From Bradyrhizobium ottawaense (GTDB taxonomy: Bacteria > Pseudomonadota > Alphaproteobacteria > Rhizobiales > Xanthobacteraceae), in NCBI RefSeq assembly GCF_900099825.1, contig NZ_LT629693.1, positions 5,157,001 through 5,221,000 on the forward strand: a stretch of DNA of 64,000 bases. The letters run 5' to 3'. Both the position numbers and the translations under genes were made by a program. The notes under the pieces are model-generated. The model was not told the origin of the DNA and searched no databases. It was given only the letters and a program-made list of their open reading frames with translations. This document shows, piece by piece, positions 46,071 to 55,332 of the stretch; position 1 is the first letter of the stretch, and each line of letters starts with the position of its first letter.

Positions 46071-46835
46071 ATGAAAGACGAGGCTGCGCCGCTCGAGCTT
46101 CGCGATGTGACGTCGGGTTATGGCGACGTTCCGGTGATCCGGCGCGCCAGCATGATCTTTCGCGAACGGCTGATCACGACGATTGTCGGCTCGAACGGGG
46201 CCGGCAAATCCACCGCGATCAAGGTCGCGGCCGGGCTGCTGCGCGCCTGGCAAGGTAGCGTGTCGACGTATGGCACCGATATCACGCGCGAGCCCACCGA
46301 CCGGCGGGTTTATCGCGGCATTGCCTATGTGCCGCAGGGTCGCATCGTGGTTCCAGAGATGACGGTGCGCGACAATCTCATGATCGGCGCCCATATCCTG
46401 GGCAGCGACCGGCGCGCGATCGAGGCGGCAACCGAACGGGTGTTGCAGCTGTTTCCGGCGTTGAAGACGCGCATGAAGCAACACGCCGACACCATGAGCG
46501 GCGGCGAGCAGCAGATGCTGGCGATCGGCCGCGCGCTGATGACGAGCCCGAAGGTCATCATGCTGGACGAGCCTTCGCTCGGGCTTTCGCCAAAATATGT
46601 CGAGATCGTCTTTGAGCGCCTGCTGTCGCTGCGGGACGCCGGCATGACGGTCGTGATGGTTGAGCAGAAGGCCTCGCATGCACTCGGCATGTCGGATCGC
46701 GGTTATGTGATGCACCTCGGACAGGTGGCCTATGAGGGCGCAGCACGGGACTTGCTGGCGAACGACGACGTCAAGCGGCTGTTCCTCGGTGAAATCCCCG
46801 AAAGCCTGAAAGCACTGAATTTTACCGATGCATGA
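46071..46835 (+). CDS. Liv-type ABC transporter ATPase (LivF-like)
   Basis: Protein of 254 aa. Walker A GSNGAGKST, the Q-loop region YVPQGRIVVPEMTVRDNL, signature MSGGEQQMLAIGRAL and Walker B VIMLDEPSLGLSP match LivF. It forms the second ATPase of the importer. It overlaps the nitroreductase start by 8 bp. Confidence 0.92.
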   Translation: MKDEAAPLELRDVTSGYGDVPVIRRASMIFRERLITTIVGSNGAGKSTAIKVAAGLLRAWQGSVSTYGTDITREPTDRRVYRGIAYVPQGRIVVPEMTVRDNLMIGAHILGSDRRAIEAATERVLQLFPALKTRMKQHADTMSGGEQQMLAIGRALMTSPKVIMLDEPSLGLSPKYVEIVFERLLSLRDAGMTVVMVEQKASHALGMSDRGYVMHLGQVAYEGAARDLLANDDVKRLFLGEIPESLKALNFTDA

Positions 46836-47544
46836 TGCTCCGCACCAGATCTCGCGCGAGGCCGCGATCGCCGCCGTGGATGAAGCCATCCAGTCGCGCC
46901 AATCCGTCCGCGCGTTCCTTCCCAAGCCCGTCGGGCGAACCGTGGTCGAGGAACTGCTTCGGCTTGCGAGCCGAAGCGCCAGCGGCAGCAACATTCAACC
47001 GTGGCGTGTCAGGGTGATTGCCGGCGACGCCAAAGCGCGTTTGACCCAAGGCATTTCCGATGCCGTCGCCCGCGACGGTTTCGAACCTTACCAGCGCGAG
47101 TGGAACTACTATCCGGTCCGCTGGCGCGAGCCCTTCCTCGCGCGGCGGCGCCAGATAGGCTGGGACATGTACAGCCTGCTCGGTGTCGCCAAGGGTGACT
47201 TCGAGGGCACCCAGCAGGCCAGGATGCGCAACTACGAATTCTTCGGCGCGCCGGTCGGCATGATCTTCACGCTGGACGAGGATCTCGAAATCGGCAGCTG
47301 GCTCGACCTCGGCATTTTCTTAGGCGCGGTCATGATCGCGGCGCGCGGCCACGGTCTCCACACCTGTCCGCAAGCGGCATTCGCGGATTTTCACAGCGTG
47401 ATCCGGCCGCTGCTCAACATTCCCGAGAACGAGGTTATCATTTGCGGGATGGCGCTCGGCCATATCGATCCGGATGCGCCGGTAAACGCGCTGAAAACCG
47501 CGCGAGCGGATCTGGACGCGTTTGCCACGTTCGACGGTCTCTGA
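46828..47544 (+). CDS. Nitroreductase-family protein
   Basis: Protein of 238 aa of the FMN-dependent nitroreductase fold. SRQSVRAFLPKPVGRTVVEELLRLASRSASGSNIQPW includes the typical R-S-x-R-x-F and S-x-x-N-x-Q-P-W parts for FMN binding, and the late IICGMALGHIDPDAPVN matches the family end. It may reduce a nitro, quinone or enone group of the imported compound. It sits within the transporter/lyase operon, so a direct role in the pathway is possible. Confidence 0.87.
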   Translation: MHDAPHQISREAAIAAVDEAIQSRQSVRAFLPKPVGRTVVEELLRLASRSASGSNIQPWRVRVIAGDAKARLTQGISDAVARDGFEPYQREWNYYPVRWREPFLARRRQIGWDMYSLLGVAKGDFEGTQQARMRNYEFFGAPVGMIFTLDEDLEIGSWLDLGIFLGAVMIAARGHGLHTCPQAAFADFHSVIRPLLNIPENEVIICGMALGHIDPDAPVNALKTARADLDAFATFDGL

Positions 47545-47547
47545 TCC

Positions 47548-48507
47548 ATGGCGCTCAAACTCCCCAAAAACATTGTCATTGCCGAAGTCGGACCGCGCGA
47601 TGGCCTGCAAAGCTTTCCGCGATGGATCGATACCGACACCAAGGTCGCCATCATCGACCGGCTCTCCGATCTCGGGCTGCCCGTTGTCGAGGTTTCCAGC
47701 TTTGCGCACCCGAAGGTCATTCCGCATCTGCGCGACGCCGAAGAGGTTTTCCAGCGCATCAAGCGCCGGCCCGGAACGGTGTACCGCGCCCTGGTCCCCA
47801 ACGCCCGTGGCGCCGAGCGGGCGGCGCTGGCGCGGGTCGACGAGATGCTCGGACTGATCACGATCAGCGCGACCTACACCCGCAAGAACCAGAACATGAC
47901 GATCGATCAGGCGATCGAGCAAAATCTCGAATCGTTCCGGATCGCCGAAGCGCGCCAAATCCCGTTCGTCATGGCACTCGGCATGGCGTTCTGGTGCGCG
48001 TATGAGGGCTCGATTGCGGAAGCTGATGTCATCGCCGTGGTGCGGCGCCTGCATGACGGCGGCATCCGCCGCTTCTATCTTGCCGGCTCGCTGGGGATGG
48101 AAGATCCCGCGCACGTCAACCGGCTGTTCGCGCGACTTGGCGCGTTGTTTCCGGATGCCGGCTTCGGCTTCCACATCCATAATCTCTCGGGCATGGCGAC
48201 CGCTAATATTCTGGCCGCGCTCGACGCCGGCGCCGAATGGCTGGAAGGCGCGATCTGCGGGATCGGCGGCGGAATCGCGATGCCGAACAAGCTCGGCTCC
48301 GTCGGAAATTTTCCGACCGAGGATCTGGTCGCCATGCTGGCGGAGATGGGCATCGAGACCGGGCTCGATCCGGAACGGGTGGTTGCCACATCGCACGCGA
48401 TCGCCGGGATACTCGGCATCGAGCCCCAGAGCCACCGCGGCAACGGCGCAACGCGGAAAGCCGTGATGAACCTCGCGTCCACCAACCCGAACATGAGATA
48501 TTCATGA
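47548..48507 (+). CDS. HMG-CoA-lyase-like aldolase
   Basis: Protein of 319 aa of the DRE-TIM metallolyase family. VIAEVGPRDGLQSFPRWIDTDTKVAIIDRL is the typical N-terminus with the catalytic Arg-Asp, and HIHNLSGMATANILAALDAGAEWLEGAICGIGGG has the metal-ligand HxH and a conserved Cys region. Such enzymes cut a 3-hydroxyacyl-CoA to acetyl-CoA plus a keto product. The active-site loop differs from strict HMG-CoA lyase, so a related substrate is possible. It overlaps the CitE-like gene by ATGA. Confidence 0.87.
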   Translation: MALKLPKNIVIAEVGPRDGLQSFPRWIDTDTKVAIIDRLSDLGLPVVEVSSFAHPKVIPHLRDAEEVFQRIKRRPGTVYRALVPNARGAERAALARVDEMLGLITISATYTRKNQNMTIDQAIEQNLESFRIAEARQIPFVMALGMAFWCAYEGSIAEADVIAVVRRLHDGGIRRFYLAGSLGMEDPAHVNRLFARLGALFPDAGFGFHIHNLSGMATANILAALDAGAEWLEGAICGIGGGIAMPNKLGSVGNFPTEDLVAMLAEMGIETGLDPERVVATSHAIAGILGIEPQSHRGNGATRKAVMNLASTNPNMRYS

Positions 48508-49460
48508 CATCCAGGACATTTCGGTCGCTTCTCGCGGTTCCCGCCACCTCGCCCCGTTTCCTCGAGAAGGCGGCGCAGGGGCCTGCGGATGCCATCTTCA
48601 TCGACCTCGAGGATGCGGTCATCAACGCGCTCAAGCCGAAAGCACGAGCTGAGGCCATTGCAGCGATCAACGGGCTGGACTGGGGCGAGCGCATCGTCGC
48701 GGTGCGCGTCAACGGCCTTGGCACGTCATGGGGCTGCCGCGATATCCTCGACGTGGTCGAGGCCTGTCCGCGGCTCGACTATATCCTGTTGCCGAAATGC
48801 GAATCGCCCGGCGACGTGCATGCCGTCGACGTCATGATCCGGTCCGCCGAGACGGCGGCATCGCGCGATCGCAAGGTCGGGATCATGGGGCTGATCGAGA
48901 CGCCGCGCGGCGTCGCCAATGTCGAGGCGATCGCGCAGGCCGGCGGCGGGCTCCATGCGCTGGTGTTCGGCGGCGGCGATTATCAGCTCGATCTTGGCAG
49001 CTTCCAGCGGGCGGTCGGCGCGCCTTCCGCCGATTACGTGGTGCTGACCGACGATGACGGCCGCAATCCGCGCCAGCGGCACTGGAACGACCTCTGGCAC
49101 TTTGCCACGGCGCGGATCGCCAATGCCTGCCGTGCCTTCGGGCTGCTGCCGATCGACGGTCCATTCTCCGGCATCCGCGATGTCGACGGATTGCGCGCCG
49201 CCGCGTGGCGCGCCAGCGCGCTGGGCTTCGAGGGCAAGATGGCAATCCATCCCTCGCAGATCGAGATCATTCACGAGGTGCTGACACCGGCTGCCGGCCA
49301 GATTGCCTGGGCCAACGAGGTGATCGAAGCGATGGCCGCGGCCGAACGCGAAGGACGCGGTGCGGTCAAGGACAAGAACGGCGAGATGATCGATCTCATG
49401 CACATCAAGGTTGCCAGGAAATTGCTGGACCGGGCCGCCAGCATCGGGGGAAAGCCGTGA
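48504..49460 (+). CDS. CitE-like CoA ester lyase
   Basis: Protein of 318 aa of the HpcH/HpaI-CitE TIM-barrel lyases. SLLAVPATSPRFLEKAAQGPADAIFIDLEDAV has the metal-binding acids, and PKCES, GLIETPRGVANVEAIA and FGGGDYQLDLG the other conserved elements. Family members split citramalyl-CoA, malyl-CoA or beta-methylmalyl-CoA. A second C-C lyase next to an HMG-CoA-lyase-like gene suggests two cleavage steps or alternative substrates. It overlaps the next gene by GTGA. Confidence 0.88.
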   Translation: MTSRTFRSLLAVPATSPRFLEKAAQGPADAIFIDLEDAVINALKPKARAEAIAAINGLDWGERIVAVRVNGLGTSWGCRDILDVVEACPRLDYILLPKCESPGDVHAVDVMIRSAETAASRDRKVGIMGLIETPRGVANVEAIAQAGGGLHALVFGGGDYQLDLGSFQRAVGAPSADYVVLTDDDGRNPRQRHWNDLWHFATARIANACRAFGLLPIDGPFSGIRDVDGLRAAAWRASALGFEGKMAIHPSQIEIIHEVLTPAAGQIAWANEVIEAMAAAEREGRGAVKDKNGEMIDLMHIKVARKLLDRAASIGGKP

Positions 49461-50647
49461 GCGCATTGAAGGGGATTCGAGTTCTCGACCTCGGCACGTT
49501 CATCGCGGGGCCGCATTGCGCCACCATTCTCGGGGAATTCGGCGCCGAGGTCATCAAGGTCGAACCGCCGACGACCGGTGACTCGCTGCGGCGTCTCGGC
49601 ACCAACACCGATTGCGGCGATACGCTGGTGTGGCTCTCCGAGGCTCGCAACAAGAAATGCGTGACGCTGAACCTCGCCAGCGAACGCGGCCGGGAACTGC
49701 TGAAGCAGCTCGCCGCCAAGTGCGACATCATCGTCGAGAATTTTCGGCCCGGCACGCTGGAAAAATGGGGCCTCGGCTATGAGGAACTGAAGAAGATCAA
49801 TCCCGGCGCGATCCTGGTGCGTATCTCGGCTTACGGCCAGGATGGACCGTTGCGGACGCAACCGGGCTTTGCCCGCATCGCGCATGCGTTCTCCGGCCTG
49901 ACCTATCTCGCCGGCGAGCCGGGCGGCATTCCGGTCGTTCCAGGTTCGACCTCGCTGGCCGATTATATGTCAGGCATGTACGGCGCCATCGGCGCACTGG
50001 TCGCGTTGCAGGCCCGTGGGGCGAGCGGCGAGGGCCAATGCGTCGATCTCGCGCTTTACGAATCGGTATTTCGTGTTCTCGACGAGATTGCGCCAGCCTA
50101 TCAGAAGTTCGGATATGTCCGGGAGCGGATGGGCGCGGACACGGTGAATGTCTGCCCGCACAGCCACTACCAGACCAAGGATGGCAAGTGGATCGCGATC
50201 GCCTGCACCAGCGACCAGATGTTCGTGCGGCTGGCGGAAGTGATGGAACAGCCCGAACTTGCCTCGGCCGAACGATACGGCCCTAAGGACCTGCGGCTTG
50301 CGGCGCGCGACGAGGTCAACAGGATCGTCGCGCATTGGGTCGCGTCGCTGGATTGCGAGACGGTACTTGCGCGTTGCAAAACAGGCGGTGTGCCGGCAAG
50401 CCTGATCTTCAGCATTGCCGACATTTTCGAGGACCCGCAATATCGCGCGCGGGGCAATATCAAGATGATGCCATCCCGCGCCGGCGAAATCGCCGTTCCC
50501 GAAGTCGTGCCGCGGCTCTCCGAGACGCCTGGACAGGTGAGCTGGCTCGGCGAAGGGCTTGGCGCGCAGAACGATGAGATCTTCGGCGGTCTGCTTCAAT
50601 TGAGCGGCACCGAAATCCAGGCGCTGCGGGATAACAAGGTCATCTGA
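49457..50647 (+). CDS. CaiB/BaiF-family CoA transferase
   Basis: Protein of 396 aa, class III CoA transferase (LKGIRVLDLGTFIAGPHCATILGEFGAEVIKVE; ARNKKCVTLNLASERG). In the place of the catalytic Asp it reads VDLALYESVF, with Glu near residue 202. The start is a GTG overlapping the previous stop. It is the last gene of the plus operon of module A and may recycle CoA from a product to the imported acid. Confidence 0.88.
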   Translation: MSALKGIRVLDLGTFIAGPHCATILGEFGAEVIKVEPPTTGDSLRRLGTNTDCGDTLVWLSEARNKKCVTLNLASERGRELLKQLAAKCDIIVENFRPGTLEKWGLGYEELKKINPGAILVRISAYGQDGPLRTQPGFARIAHAFSGLTYLAGEPGGIPVVPGSTSLADYMSGMYGAIGALVALQARGASGEGQCVDLALYESVFRVLDEIAPAYQKFGYVRERMGADTVNVCPHSHYQTKDGKWIAIACTSDQMFVRLAEVMEQPELASAERYGPKDLRLAARDEVNRIVAHWVASLDCETVLARCKTGGVPASLIFSIADIFEDPQYRARGNIKMMPSRAGEIAVPEVVPRLSETPGQVSWLGEGLGAQNDEIFGGLLQLSGTEIQALRDNKVI

Positions 50648-50778
50648 AACCCGGAGCCGAGCGCTAGCGACAGCTGCAACGGTCGAATCGACCCATCGAA
50701 GCCCCGACACCGTGCTTGGCAGCTGCCGACGGTGACGCGTTGTTGCGCGTTACATCGCCAGTCGGCCACGCGAGCCGG

Positions 50779-51927
50779 TTAACGCAGCCCCAGGCCGCGC
50801 GCGATGATTCCGCGCAGGATCTCGCGGGCGCCTCCGCGGAGAGAAAACGAGGGGGCGTGCAGCGTGGTGTAGGCCAGCACCGCGGAGAAGTCCGTCGCCG
50901 ATGACGAGGTCGGCTCGGCGCCGACCAGCAGGCGGGCGATTTCCGGAACTTCCTGTTCAAGTACCGCGCCGAGATCCTTCACGATCGCCGCCTGCAGCGT
51001 CGGATCGGACCCCGCCTGCAGCATTCCGGCGACGGATCGGGACATCCGGCGAAGCGTCACGATATGCGCGACGAGGCGACCGACGGCAGCCTTGGCGTGG
51101 TCGGACGGCGAATTTCCCAAGGCGCGGACCATTTCGACCAGCAGTTCGAAGGAAGAAAGAAATCGCTCGGGCCCGCTGCGCTCGTTGGCAAGCTCGGAGG
51201 TGACCTGTTGCCAGCCTTCCCCGACCTTGCCGATTACGCTGTCCGCCGGCAGGAAAACGTCGGTGAAGACGACCTCGTTGAAATGATGCTCGCCGGTCAG
51301 CGCGATGATCGGCCTGACTTCGACACCCGGCGTCTTCATATCGACCAGGAACTGGCTCAGCCCCTGATGCCGCTCGCCGCCGTCACCGGTCCGGCAGAAC
51401 AGCACCATGTAATGGCTGCGATGGCCGTTGGTGGTCCAGATCTTGGTGCCGTTGACGCGGTAACCGCCGTCGACCGGTACCGCCCGCGTTCGCGCCGATG
51501 CCAGGTCGGAGCCGACATCCGGCTCGCTCAACCCGATGCAGACGAAGCAGGTGCCGGCGGCGATGCGCGGCAGGATTTCGAGGCGCTGCTGTTCGGTGCC
51601 CGAACGCAGCAACAGCGGGCCGGATTGCCGGTCGGCGATCCAGTGCGCCGAGACCGGCGCGCCATGCGCCAGCATCTCTTCGAGCACCACATAGCGTTCG
51701 AGCGCACTGCGCTCATGGCCGCCATAGCGCTTCGGCCAGGTCATGCCGATCCAGCCGCGCTCGCCCATTTTGGCGCTGAATTCGGCACTCCAGCCGTTCC
51801 AGCTTTCGGCGCGTTGCAGGGCAGTGGTGCCGGCCAATTCGGTCTTGAGGAAGTCGCGCACCTCGCGCCGCAGTTCTTCGGCCTCGGGCGAACGCGGCGG
51901 CGGCGCAAACGGGAACTGGTTCGTCAT
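50779..51927 (-). CDS. Acyl-CoA dehydrogenase, larger subunit of a pair
   Basis: Protein of 382 aa. GLSEPDVGSDLASARTRA and KIWTTNGHRSHYMVLFCRT are the flavin/substrate elements of the family. At the C-terminus it reads SFSLRGGAREI where many relatives have YEGT-x-EI, so the common catalytic Glu is not there. Such pairs (this gene and the next) can form heteromeric dehydrogenases, as in PimC/PimD-type and steroid side-chain enzymes. ATGA overlap with the upstream subunit. Confidence 0.87.
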   Translation of the reverse strand: MTNQFPFAPPPRSPEAEELRREVRDFLKTELAGTTALQRAESWNGWSAEFSAKMGERGWIGMTWPKRYGGHERSALERYVVLEEMLAHGAPVSAHWIADRQSGPLLLRSGTEQQRLEILPRIAAGTCFVCIGLSEPDVGSDLASARTRAVPVDGGYRVNGTKIWTTNGHRSHYMVLFCRTGDGGERHQGLSQFLVDMKTPGVEVRPIIALTGEHHFNEVVFTDVFLPADSVIGKVGEGWQQVTSELANERSGPERFLSSFELLVEMVRALGNSPSDHAKAAVGRLVAHIVTLRRMSRSVAGMLQAGSDPTLQAAIVKDLGAVLEQEVPEIARLLVGAEPTSSSATDFSAVLAYTTLHAPSFSLRGGAREILRGIIARGLGLR

Positions 51928-52985
51928 CGGGACGCTCCGATATCGGTGATGCCGTACCACAGCCGATCCGGACCGCCCTTGATCATGGCCTGCCCGATGC
52001 GTGTGCTCCATTCGGTCTCGTTGCCGAACTCATCGCGCCAGGACAACAGCCGCCGCGTGTAGAAGTGGAGGCTGTGCTCGTGGGTGAATCCGAACGCGCC
52101 ATGGATCTGATGGGCGATGGCGGAACCGAGGCCTGCCGCTTCGCCGCAGCGGACTTTCGCGCAACCGATCGCCAGCGCCTCGACGCCTTCGTCGGTCACG
52201 GCCTCGGCGGCAAGGTCCGCCGCCGCATTGGCAGCCTCGGTCTGGGTCGCCAGAACCGCCAGACTCTGCTGAATGCTCTGGAATTTTCCGATCGGGCGCC
52301 CGAACTGAACGCGCTCTTCCGCGTAGCGGACGCTCATCGCGATTACCTTCGAAAGCGCACCGGCGATCTGCTGGGTCCGCATCGCCGCACCCATCGCGCG
52401 CAGATCCAGGCGTGAGAATTCGGACGGCGCGATCTCGCCGTCCTTCAACGCCAGGTCGATCGTGAAGCTGTCGCGCGGCTCGCGGGCGACATTGTCGGCG
52501 CAATCCGGCGCCATTCCGTCGGTTGAGATGAGTACGACGTAAGGCCGTTCCTCGAAGTCGGCGACCGCAACGACCGTTTTGACATGCCGCCCCCAGGGAA
52601 CATGGCGCAGGCTGCCCGCCAGCGTCCATCGGCCATCGCTTCGCTTGAGCGCGGCTTGATCCGCCGAGGGCACGCTGATCGGGCCGGACGGGATTGCAAT
52701 GCCTGCTTTCGCCAGCAACAGGCCCGCCAGCATGGTTTCGCCAAGCGGCAGCGGCAATGCGTGCTCGCCCGCGGCGCGCAACACCGAGAAGGCTTCCACC
52801 GGCGAAGCGCCGAAGCCGCCGGCGTCCTCGGGAATGAGCGCGCCCGGCAGTCCGGCCGCTTCGACAGCCGACCACGCCGCATCAGGCCATCGGCCGGTCT
52901 CGGCGTCCGCCAGATCCTTCGGATGGCAGAGGTCGCCGAACAGCCTGCCGGCCATGTCGAACAGTGGATTTTCGGTTTGCGTCAT
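51924..52985 (-). CDS. Acyl-CoA dehydrogenase, smaller subunit of a pair
   Basis: Protein of 353 aa. The middle and C-terminal domains fit the family (AEERVQFGRPIGKFQSIQQSLA, IAHQIHGAFGFTHEHSLHFYTRRL). The N-terminal region and part of the flavin loop are divergent, as seen in the small subunits of heteromeric acyl-CoA dehydrogenases. It starts 39 bp after the TRAP gene stop and overlaps the larger subunit by ATGA. Confidence 0.85.
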   Translation of the reverse strand: MTQTENPLFDMAGRLFGDLCHPKDLADAETGRWPDAAWSAVEAAGLPGALIPEDAGGFGASPVEAFSVLRAAGEHALPLPLGETMLAGLLLAKAGIAIPSGPISVPSADQAALKRSDGRWTLAGSLRHVPWGRHVKTVVAVADFEERPYVVLISTDGMAPDCADNVAREPRDSFTIDLALKDGEIAPSEFSRLDLRAMGAAMRTQQIAGALSKVIAMSVRYAEERVQFGRPIGKFQSIQQSLAVLATQTEAANAAADLAAEAVTDEGVEALAIGCAKVRCGEAAGLGSAIAHQIHGAFGFTHEHSLHFYTRRLLSWRDEFGNETEWSTRIGQAMIKGGPDRLWYGITDIGASR

Positions 52986-53024
52986 CGATGCGTCTTTCGC
53001 GCAGTTGGAAGGGGAAAGCCGCCG

Positions 53025-54308
53025 CTACATTCGCGACGGCAGCCACAGGATGATCGAGGGAAACGCGACGAACACCGCAATGATGAAGAGGTGCGCGATG
53101 AAATGCGGGAAGATGCCATGGAAGACGTCGGCCACCGGACGGTTCGCGTAGCGGGCGACGATAAAGCAATTGAGCCCGATCGGAGGCGTGATCATCCCGA
53201 CTTCGGCGGTCACGATCTTGATCACCCCGAACCAGATCGGATCGAAACCGAGGCTCTTGATCAGCGGCAGCACGATCGGCACCGTCAGCACCAGAATGGC
53301 GATCTGGTCCATGAAGGAGCCGAGGATGATGTAGCCGCAGAGGATGAGCGTGATGATGACCCACCGCGAGACGTCGAGATGGCCGACCCAGTGCACCAGA
53401 TCCTGGGTCGACTGCGTCAGCGTGAAGAAATAGCCGAAGATGCTGGCACCGACGAGGATCATGGTGATCATGCAGGTGCCCTGCGCCGCATGCGTGAATG
53501 CGTGCACGAAGGTCTTGCGATTGATGCGCCCGCGCCAGATCGCCAGCGCGAACGCGCCGGATGCGCCGAAAGCGGAAGCCTCCGTGGGCGTCGCGATGCC
53601 GGTATAGATGACGGTGGTGACGATGCCGAACAAGACCAGCATCGGCCCGACGGCCTTCAGCAGGCGCAGCTTCTCGTGCATCGGCACGTTGGTCAGCGAA
53701 GGTGCCCGCGTCGGATCCTGCCAGACCAGGAAAAGAATGGTCGCCATGATCGTCAGCGTTACCAGGATGGCCGGAATGATGCCGCTGACCAGCAGCTTGC
53801 CGATATTCACCTCGGCCAGCAGGCCGTAGATCACCAGCGCCACGCTGGTCGGCAGCAGCATCGATAGCGTGCCGGAAATCGCGACCACGCCGGCCGCCAT
53901 TTTCGGCTCGTAACCCTGTTTGAGCATCGCCGGCAGGCTGGTCGAGGAAAGCGTGGCTGCGGAAGCGGTGCTGGAGCCGCAGATCGCGCCGAATCCGGCG
54001 CCGGCCAGTGCGGTCGCCATGCCGAGGCCGCCGGGCACGCGCCCGATCCAGGCCGCGGCGGCGCGAAACAGATCGTCGGCGACGCCGCTGACCAGCACCA
54101 TTTCCGCCATCAGCAGGAACATCGGGATCGTCAGCAGTTCATAGGATCCGACCACCGAGAGCGGCGACGTCTGAATAATCCCCGACACCATGTCGGGACC
54201 GCCGATGAGGCAGAGGCCGGCGCCGCCCGCTATTGCCATGGCGAAGCCGACCGGAGTTCCGATGGTGAGAAGGACGAAGAGGCTGAGGATGACGAAAAAG
54301 ACGATCAT
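53025..54308 (-). CDS. dctM: TRAP transporter large permease (DctM)
   Basis: Protein of 427 aa with about 12 membrane helices. TIGTPVGFAMAIAGGAGL, the substrate-loop SGSSTASAATLSSTSLPAMLKQGY and the late KIVTAEVGMITPPIGLNCFI are typical of DctM. It uses a sodium or proton gradient to import an organic acid delivered by DctP. ATGA overlap with dctQ. Confidence 0.92.
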   Translation of the reverse strand: MIVFFVILSLFVLLTIGTPVGFAMAIAGGAGLCLIGGPDMVSGIIQTSPLSVVGSYELLTIPMFLLMAEMVLVSGVADDLFRAAAAWIGRVPGGLGMATALAGAGFGAICGSSTASAATLSSTSLPAMLKQGYEPKMAAGVVAISGTLSMLLPTSVALVIYGLLAEVNIGKLLVSGIIPAILVTLTIMATILFLVWQDPTRAPSLTNVPMHEKLRLLKAVGPMLVLFGIVTTVIYTGIATPTEASAFGASGAFALAIWRGRINRKTFVHAFTHAAQGTCMITMILVGASIFGYFFTLTQSTQDLVHWVGHLDVSRWVIITLILCGYIILGSFMDQIAILVLTVPIVLPLIKSLGFDPIWFGVIKIVTAEVGMITPPIGLNCFIVARYANRPVADVFHGIFPHFIAHLFIIAVFVAFPSIILWLPSRM

Positions 54309-54871
54309 TCGAAGGATCCGCTCTGAATGGCTTGGGCCGATCCGGCGATCGGGGGAAGCGGGATCACTTCGCGTCCGGTCGCCAGCGTGTAGACGTGACA
54401 GACCGTCGACAGGATGAGACGCAGCGTAATCATTCCCGCGCCGAGCGGCACGAACGCCGCCGAGGCCCATGCCGGCCACGCGAATGCGCCGGCCAGAATA
54501 TCGTTGTCGATGTAGTTCTGCCACGCCCGGGCCGCGCCGGCCTGCGTCATCCACGCGAACAGCACCGCAGACAGCAGGCAGATCACCACTTCGCAGGCGC
54601 GCCTTGCCGGCGGATTGAGATAATGATGCAGCAGGTCGACGCTGATATGGCCATTGACGGCGAAGGTTCGCGACAGCGCCAGAAAGAACAGTCCGACGAT
54701 GACGTAGAGCGAGATGAAATCGAACGACCATCCCCAGGGACGATTGAACAGATACCGCAGCGCGACGTCGGTGGCGACGATCGACATGATCATGAACAGC
54801 GCGACCGCCGCCAGGAACGAGGCGGCACGTTCCACGGCGGTCAGCGCGCGATCGAGGCGTTTGAGGATCAT
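54305..54871 (-). CDS. dctQ: TRAP transporter small permease (DctQ)
   Basis: Protein of 188 aa with four membrane helices. SFDFISLYVIVGLFFLALSRTFAVNGHISVDLL is the usual DctQ core. ATG 54871 was chosen because it overlaps the MaoC-like stop and begins the family-like N-terminus (ILKRLDRALTAVERA). Confidence 0.88.
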   Translation of the reverse strand: MILKRLDRALTAVERAASFLAAVALFMIMSIVATDVALRYLFNRPWGWSFDFISLYVIVGLFFLALSRTFAVNGHISVDLLHHYLNPPARRACEVVICLLSAVLFAWMTQAGAARAWQNYIDNDILAGAFAWPAWASAAFVPLGAGMITLRLILSTVCHVYTLATGREVIPLPPIAGSAQAIQSGSFE

Positions 54872-55332
54872 TGCGGCCGTCTCCTCATCAGGCGCAGCGG
54901 CGTATAGATCAGGACGGTGTCGCCGCGCTGGGTCAGGACGCGGCTGGTGCAGCGAACCAGGCCCCGATGTCCTTTGGAGGCTGCGCGAAGTTCGGACACC
55001 TCGCATTCGATGTGAATGGTATCGCCGACCAAGGTCGGCCCCTTCACGTCGAGATCGGCGTGCAGGAAGGCGAGTCCGGTGCCCTGCATGAACGGCGTCA
55101 GCAGGCCCTCGGCGAATGAATAGACCAGCGCCGCCGGCACCACGCGCTCCCTGATCGCCATGTCGTCGCGATCGGCGTCATTGGTGAACAGCTCTTCGGT
55201 GAGCCATGTCAGGTTGACGAAGGCCGACAGGTCCGCGGCGGTGATGGTTCGGCCGGCGGTGTGAAACCAGGATCCAACGGCAAGATCGTCGAAGTAGAGG
55301 CCGCGTCCGAGCAGGGTTCCTTTTTTCGTCAC
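54868..55332 (-). CDS. MaoC-like hot-dog protein lacking the usual catalytic His
   Basis: Protein of 154 aa with the hot-dog fold pattern (YFDDLAVGSWFHTAGRTITAADLSAFVNLT... KGPTLVGDTIHIECEVSEL). In place of the NPxHxD hydratase motif it reads TWLTEELFTND, so the conserved catalytic His is missing at its usual place. It may be a hydratase with a different base, a thioesterase or a structural relative. The start is GTG at 55332, overlapping the CoA-transferase stop. Confidence 0.78.
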   Translation of the reverse strand: MTKKGTLLGRGLYFDDLAVGSWFHTAGRTITAADLSAFVNLTWLTEELFTNDADRDDMAIRERVVPAALVYSFAEGLLTPFMQGTGLAFLHADLDVKGPTLVGDTIHIECEVSELRAASKGHRGLVRCTSRVLTQRGDTVLIYTPLRLMRRRPQ

